The position numbers and the translations under genes were made by a program. Source: an uncultured Desulfatiglans sp. (lineage in GTDB: Bacteria > Desulfobacterota > DSM-4660 > Desulfatiglandales > Desulfatiglandaceae). From it: a stretch of DNA of 32,264 nt. Positions 29,174-32,264 of this stretch are shown piece by piece. The stretch covers positions 4,129,420 through 4,161,683 of the forward strand of contig LR026961.1 of the NCBI GenBank assembly GCA_900498135.1, in the 5' to 3' direction. Position 1 is the stretch's first letter. Each line of letters begins with the position of its first letter. The notes under the pieces were generated by a model. That model ran no database searches, was not told where the DNA came from, and was given only the letters and a program-made list of their open reading frames with translations.

Positions 29174-30240
29174 GCTACGCACTCCTCGTACTTGGCACGC
29201 TTCAACAGGGTGTCCAATTTCCGATGGATTTTTTCCCATGTCTGGATCTGCTCGCTATTCTTGGAGTTGAGCTGATTGCGGCTGTGCGCATGCGGCACAT
29301 GCAAAACGAGCCCGCGGTATTTGTCCATTTTCTTGCGTACGCAAAACCGAAGGGGCGAGGCATGCCGATCATTCTTATTCTTCCCTATCGGGTGATGGGT
29401 CAGCGGCACCCCGATCAGATGCCGCTCCGCAAAACTACCGCCCCCGGGGTCCAACCGTTCGTCTTGCCCCACTTTTTCGGCACGCACCTTGATATAGGCG
29501 GAGGCAAGCTGCACCATCACCTTCTCCCATGTTGAGCAAAGTTCAGTTTGCCAGAGGAGAGGGCCCTTTTCGTCTTTCCCCAGACAATTCGGGTAGTCCT
29601 TCTGGAACCCCTTTGTCCATGATTTGGTGACAGATTGAAGAAGTGCTGCCTGCTGCCCCCCTTCCAACCCTGGATTACTGATATTGAAGCTGCCCCAGCC
29701 ATTCCGGGAGCGCGCTCCTACGGTGCCGAAAACCGCGACAAGGGCCAACACCGCATCGATCTCCTTCTTCAAGGCGGCTGGGTATTGAAGAATCAACTGG
29801 AATGCAGACGTCGAAGGAAAGTAGCTATGCTGGATGCCCTTTTTAAAATGCACAAGCCCCATGCCTGCCAAATAGCCCAAAGCATCAACCTTTCCCCCGT
29901 GATCGACCTCAGGATGCGGAATCTTCATTTTCTGAAAAGGAGTTTTGACCGCCGCTGTGCCATGGCCCGGCACCAGCCGGATTTCCAAAGGGCTTTTTCG
30001 GCTTTCCCTCTCATCTCCTGCCCGCCCGAAAACGCGCCCTTCCTCTTCAAGCAGGGTCTTTTCTCCCGGCAAATCAATGCAGGTCACCCTCCACCAATAT
30101 CGCAGCAGGGCCTTGAACGGCTCAGCGCGCCACTGCGCTTCCTGATCCGCCCCGCCAAGGAACATCGGAGTGACCACCTGGCAGTCCAGACGCCGATGTT
30201 CGGTTTGATAGTACCGCAACGACGGCAATACAGTTTTCAT
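29170..30240 (-). CDS. cmr1: Type III-B RAMP protein Cmr1
   Basis: Cmr1 sits at the 3' end of the crRNA-target duplex. The 356-residue protein has the family start LDCQVVTPMFLGGADQEAQW, then RAEPFKALLRYWWRV, and the RAMP glycine loop FGTVGARSRNGWGS. It is the first gene of the cmr1-2-3-4-5-6 operon. An AAGGGGG lies about 11 bp before the ATG, with an out-of-frame ATG in between. The 5' leader carries a hairpin at 30271-30298. Confidence 0.94.
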   Translation of the reverse strand: MKTVLPSLRYYQTEHRRLDCQVVTPMFLGGADQEAQWRAEPFKALLRYWWRVTCIDLPGEKTLLEEEGRVFGRAGDERESRKSPLEIRLVPGHGTAAVKTPFQKMKIPHPEVDHGGKVDALGYLAGMGLVHFKKGIQHSYFPSTSAFQLILQYPAALKKEIDAVLALVAVFGTVGARSRNGWGSFNISNPGLEGGQQAALLQSVTKSWTKGFQKDYPNCLGKDEKGPLLWQTELCSTWEKVMVQLASAYIKVRAEKVGQDERLDPGGGSFAERHLIGVPLTHHPIGKNKNDRHASPLRFCVRKKMDKYRGLVLHVPHAHSRNQLNSKNSEQIQTWEKIHRKLDTLLKRAKYEECVA

Positions 30241-30270
30241 ATCGGACCATTCCCCCTTTCACGGCTGCAT

Positions 30271-30298
30271 AAGGCCTCTGACCTTTCAGGAAGGCCTT
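30271..30298 (-). promoter_or_regulatory. Hairpin in the cmr operon leader
   Basis: AAGGCCT (30271-30277) pairs with AGGCCTT (30292-30298) and CTGA (30278-30281) with TCAG (30286-30289), leaving a 4-nt loop and a 2-nt bulge. It ends about 30 nt before the cmr1 start and could affect translation or message stability. Confidence 0.4.
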
Positions 30299-30414
30299 GC
30301 CTTACTGCCTGAAAAAATCCCACTGACTGAGAAACGCATGATTCCAGTGCGCATACCCATACGATTCAATAGGCAGAGTTCAGTTCTCTCGCATTTGCAG
30401 ACTCTTCTCATTCG

Positions 30415-30527
30415 GGCAGCCCATCCCTTGGAGAGGGACCACCCCGGGCCTGCACTAATGGATCACGGCATCCGAGGGAGGATTTTCAAAATAACTTTTT
30501 CGGAGACAGTCGTTTTTCGGATTATTC
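30415..30527. repeat. Dispersed 115-130 bp repeat, copy 2
   Basis: This is a direct repeat of 16752-16884, sharing GGGCAGCCCATCCCTT, GGGCCTGCACTAATGGA, CACGGCATC, GAGGATTTTCAAAA and GGATTATTC. It lies upstream of the cmr operon (- strand), as copy 1 lies upstream of the TPR-PrimPol-cas1-cas2 operon. The remaining 30241-30414 interval shows no gene. Confidence 0.7.
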
Positions 30528-30554
30528 AAAAACACCGGCCTCTTGCACCTTCTT

Positions 30555-30645
30555 AGTGCCGCAGCCCGTGGACAATCAATTCCTCAGAACCGTTCAAACG
30601 CCAATTCACAAATCTCATACAGACATAGAGCCTGAGTGAAATCAG
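30555..30645 (+). pseudogene. Vestigial 3' end of a darT gene
   Basis: The DNA aligns with the last 90 or so bases of darT (18158-18250): GCCCGT, CCTCAGAA, TTCAAACG, then AGCCTGA. Translated in the matching frame it gives VQTPIHKSHTDIEPE against darT's LQTADYKPRVDVKPE, and ends early at TGA. There is no start and no rest of the gene. Confidence 0.65.
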
Positions 30646-30717
30646 TTTCCTTCGACGAAGCTCCTCCACAAAACTTCCTGATCGAGAAGCCTTCAAACGA
30701 ATACGGAACTCCTGCAA

Positions 30718-32013
30718 TCAACTACAAGACCGGAGATAATCCAGAAAGCCTGTGTAAAAGGTTCCAAGTTCCTTCTTGAGCTTGTCAGCCTTTGCACTAT
30801 CCTGCTTCATCTCCGAATGGTTGATGTCATTCCGGCGTCGAGCCAGCTTTTCATAATCCAGGAACAACGTTTCAGGTAGACGGCTGCGGCAATCAGCCAA
30901 AGAACTGCTGTCTCCATATACATGACCCTGCAAAGGCTCCTTTCTGCCTATTTTGTTAAGCACTGCGGAGACATCCCCCCGGTTCTCCATTTTCACCCAG
31001 TCCAGCCCCCCTTTCAGGCAGAAATAGGTCAGAATGGTCTCGGTCAAAAGCGTGTAGCCCTGTTGAACCAACCCGTGGTGCAGACACCAGTTCACAGCTC
31101 CCAGTCCGCGTCGGATATCTTCGCTCAACCCGGGGCTGTCAACCACCAGCAGATCGAGCTTGGCCGCCAGACGCTCCAGCAGGGGATAGAAGGCCGGCAA
31201 CGTGTTGGGCAACCGCTTCAGTTCTTCAACGCGAGCTCGTATATCGCCGACGAAATCGGTTTCATATAGTATCTTGCCCCGGCAGGTCGTCACGCTATCG
31301 TTGAGCCTGGCAAGCCTCTTGCTCAGTTCGTCCAGCTGCACCGCCTCGGCATCTTTGCCCCGGCTCTCCCGCCTGCGGGGAATGACCTCCTCCTCTATAA
31401 AGACTTTCATCGCCTCCACGGAACCCGACCTCTCGAACTCTGCGATGGCCTGGCTCCAATCCATCAACGCCGCAAAAGGCGTCAGGTCGAAGACCGGAAC
31501 CTCCGGCAGACCGCCGTCTGCAGAGTCCCGCCGGGCCTCCCAGGCCCCATAGTAAATCCCTCCGAGCTTCACGCCCTTCAGGGTTCGCAAGTACTGGATA
31601 CACGCCAGCGCAAGGATGGGAATGGACCTGAAGGAATGCGTGACATCGAAAATGATCTCATCGCCTTCCTCCACCTCATCGAGGATCTCCTGGAAAATGG
31701 CCCAGATCTCCTCCTCATTGCTCCCGTCAGGTATATCTCTTCCACGGAACCGGATAGATGGGACCTCGATCCGAACCCTATCCTCGAGGCCTTTGAGGCG
31801 GAGGTCTCCATCCCTCCCTTCCGAACCCGACGGGGACTGCCAGTTTCTCTCTCTTGCGCCCTGAGTCAAGAAAACCACCACTTCCGAGGGTTGGAAAATC
31901 GCGGCGAGTGCAGCCTGCACAAAGCGCGTTTCCTTGCTCCGTCCGCCAAACACATATACCCCAGCCTTGTAAGCGCTCGTTCCAAGAAAGCTGATCATCT
32001 TTTTGCCCGACAT
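30718..32013 (-). CDS. csx1: CARF-HEPN RNase of the Csx1/Csx2 (TM1812) type
   Basis: This 431-residue effector should cut RNA non-specifically when its CARF domain binds cyclic oligoadenylate. Residues 1-175 are the CARF domain: ISFLGTSAYKAGVYVFGG, ARERNWQSP, IIFDVTHSFRSIPILALACI. The C-terminal HEPN domain has the R-x4-H catalytic motif RNDINH (394-399). GAGGAGGG lies just before the ATG. It is the first gene after the CRISPR trailer and is transcribed away from it. A decayed copy of its 5' end is at 19393-19620. Subfamily naming between csx1 and csx2 is uncertain. Confidence 0.9.
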   Translation of the reverse strand: MSGKKMISFLGTSAYKAGVYVFGGRSKETRFVQAALAAIFQPSEVVVFLTQGARERNWQSPSGSEGRDGDLRLKGLEDRVRIEVPSIRFRGRDIPDGSNEEEIWAIFQEILDEVEEGDEIIFDVTHSFRSIPILALACIQYLRTLKGVKLGGIYYGAWEARRDSADGGLPEVPVFDLTPFAALMDWSQAIAEFERSGSVEAMKVFIEEEVIPRRRESRGKDAEAVQLDELSKRLARLNDSVTTCRGKILYETDFVGDIRARVEELKRLPNTLPAFYPLLERLAAKLDLLVVDSPGLSEDIRRGLGAVNWCLHHGLVQQGYTLLTETILTYFCLKGGLDWVKMENRGDVSAVLNKIGRKEPLQGHVYGDSSSLADCRSRLPETLFLDYEKLARRRNDINHSEMKQDSAKADKLKKELGTFYTGFLDYLRSCS

Positions 32014-32070
32014 AGCACCCTCCTCATGCTTTAAAAAAGCGAAAGCTCTGGCGTAGAATCAGCTAAGTCA

Positions 32071-32264
32071 CTCTCAATACCCTCAAGCCGTAGCATTCAT
32101 TCTGACAAGTGGATCCAAAAACTTATCTCAATAACCGCATCGAGTCTCAATCCCCTCAAGTCGGGGCATTCATTCTGACAGAAGGGTGAGAATTTGCCCT
32201 TTGACGTGAAGAGTTTGTCTCAATCCCCTCAAGTCGGGGCATTCATTCTGACTTTGTGGAAAAG
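32071..32264 (-). CRISPR. CRISPR array, trailer end (three 36-bp repeats in window)
   Basis: Repeats lie at 32071-32106 (degenerate), 32144-32179 and 32217-32252. The last two are identical, starting GTCTCAATCCCC and ending ATTCATTCTGAC on the + strand. The two full spacers are 37 bp each; a third is cut by the window end. On the - strand the repeat has a CCCC/GGGG stem and ends ATTGAGAC, close to the usual type III 8-nt handle ATTGAAAC, so crRNAs are probably transcribed leftward. The mutated repeat at the left is then the old, trailer end, and leader and newest spacers lie beyond the window. Confidence 0.95.

Overview
The window is about 60% GC with many GTG/TTG starts. It reads as a chromosomal defence island of an anaerobic, probably deltaproteobacterial (Desulfobacterota-like) bacterium. 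That placement is inferred from gene content and composition only; there is no rRNA or other marker gene here. The left edge holds the end of a molybdate ABC transporter (modB partial, modC), which is ordinary chromosomal sequence.

From about 1.85 to 7.2 kb the DNA is a scrapyard. It holds a csx20 copy truncated by an IS3-family remnant, an AT-rich HigB/HigA-type toxin-antitoxin pair, an RHS/YD-like gene remnant, an XRE regulator, a YefM-YoeB pair whose toxin has a stop at codon 4, a VOC-family fragment next to an integron attC-like site, an intact csx20, a small lipoprotein gene, and a palindromic MITE-like repeat.

From 7.4 to 16.7 kb lies a two-sided module bracketed by inverted copies of that repeat (6993-7202 and 17264-17434). 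On the + strand is a four-gene overlapping operon: a small unknown protein, a sigma-70-type sigma factor, a protein with an HxxxCxxC zinc anti-sigma motif, and a Lon-like serine protease (Ser-Lys dyad) fused to a large helical-repeat region. It converges on a - strand operon of a TPR protein, a CRISPR-associated primase-polymerase, cas1 and cas2.

From 17.0 to 19.6 kb are a small ribbon-helix-helix regulator, a DarT-DarG DNA ADP-ribosylation toxin-antitoxin pair, and a decayed 5' fragment of a csx1-type gene.

From 19.6 to 30.2 kb is a complete type III-B operon on the - strand (cmr1-cmr2/cas10-cmr3-cmr4-cmr5-cmr6) followed by cad1 (CARF-adenosine deaminase) and a Nudix hydrolase gene. Beyond it are a vestigial darT 3' end, an intact CARF-HEPN RNase gene (csx1/csx2 type), and the trailer end of a CRISPR array with 36-bp repeats that runs off the window.

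Likely working: Cmr binds target RNA and Cas10, whose GGDD motif is intact, makes cyclic oligoadenylate. That signal would drive Csx1 (RNA cleavage) and Cad1 plus Nudix (ATP to ITP and onward), with Csx20 possibly limiting it. Cas1-Cas2-PrimPol would handle adaptation. The sigma / zinc anti-sigma / Lon operon looks like a protease-released transcriptional arm analogous to, but built differently from, the known CalpL-CalpT-CalpS and craspase-Csx30-RpoE systems. It is the best candidate here for something undescribed. Two regions with the same order (short repeat, darT 3' end, csx1 5' end) flank the cmr-cad1-nudix block as direct repeats, which suggests an old segmental duplication with complementary gene loss.
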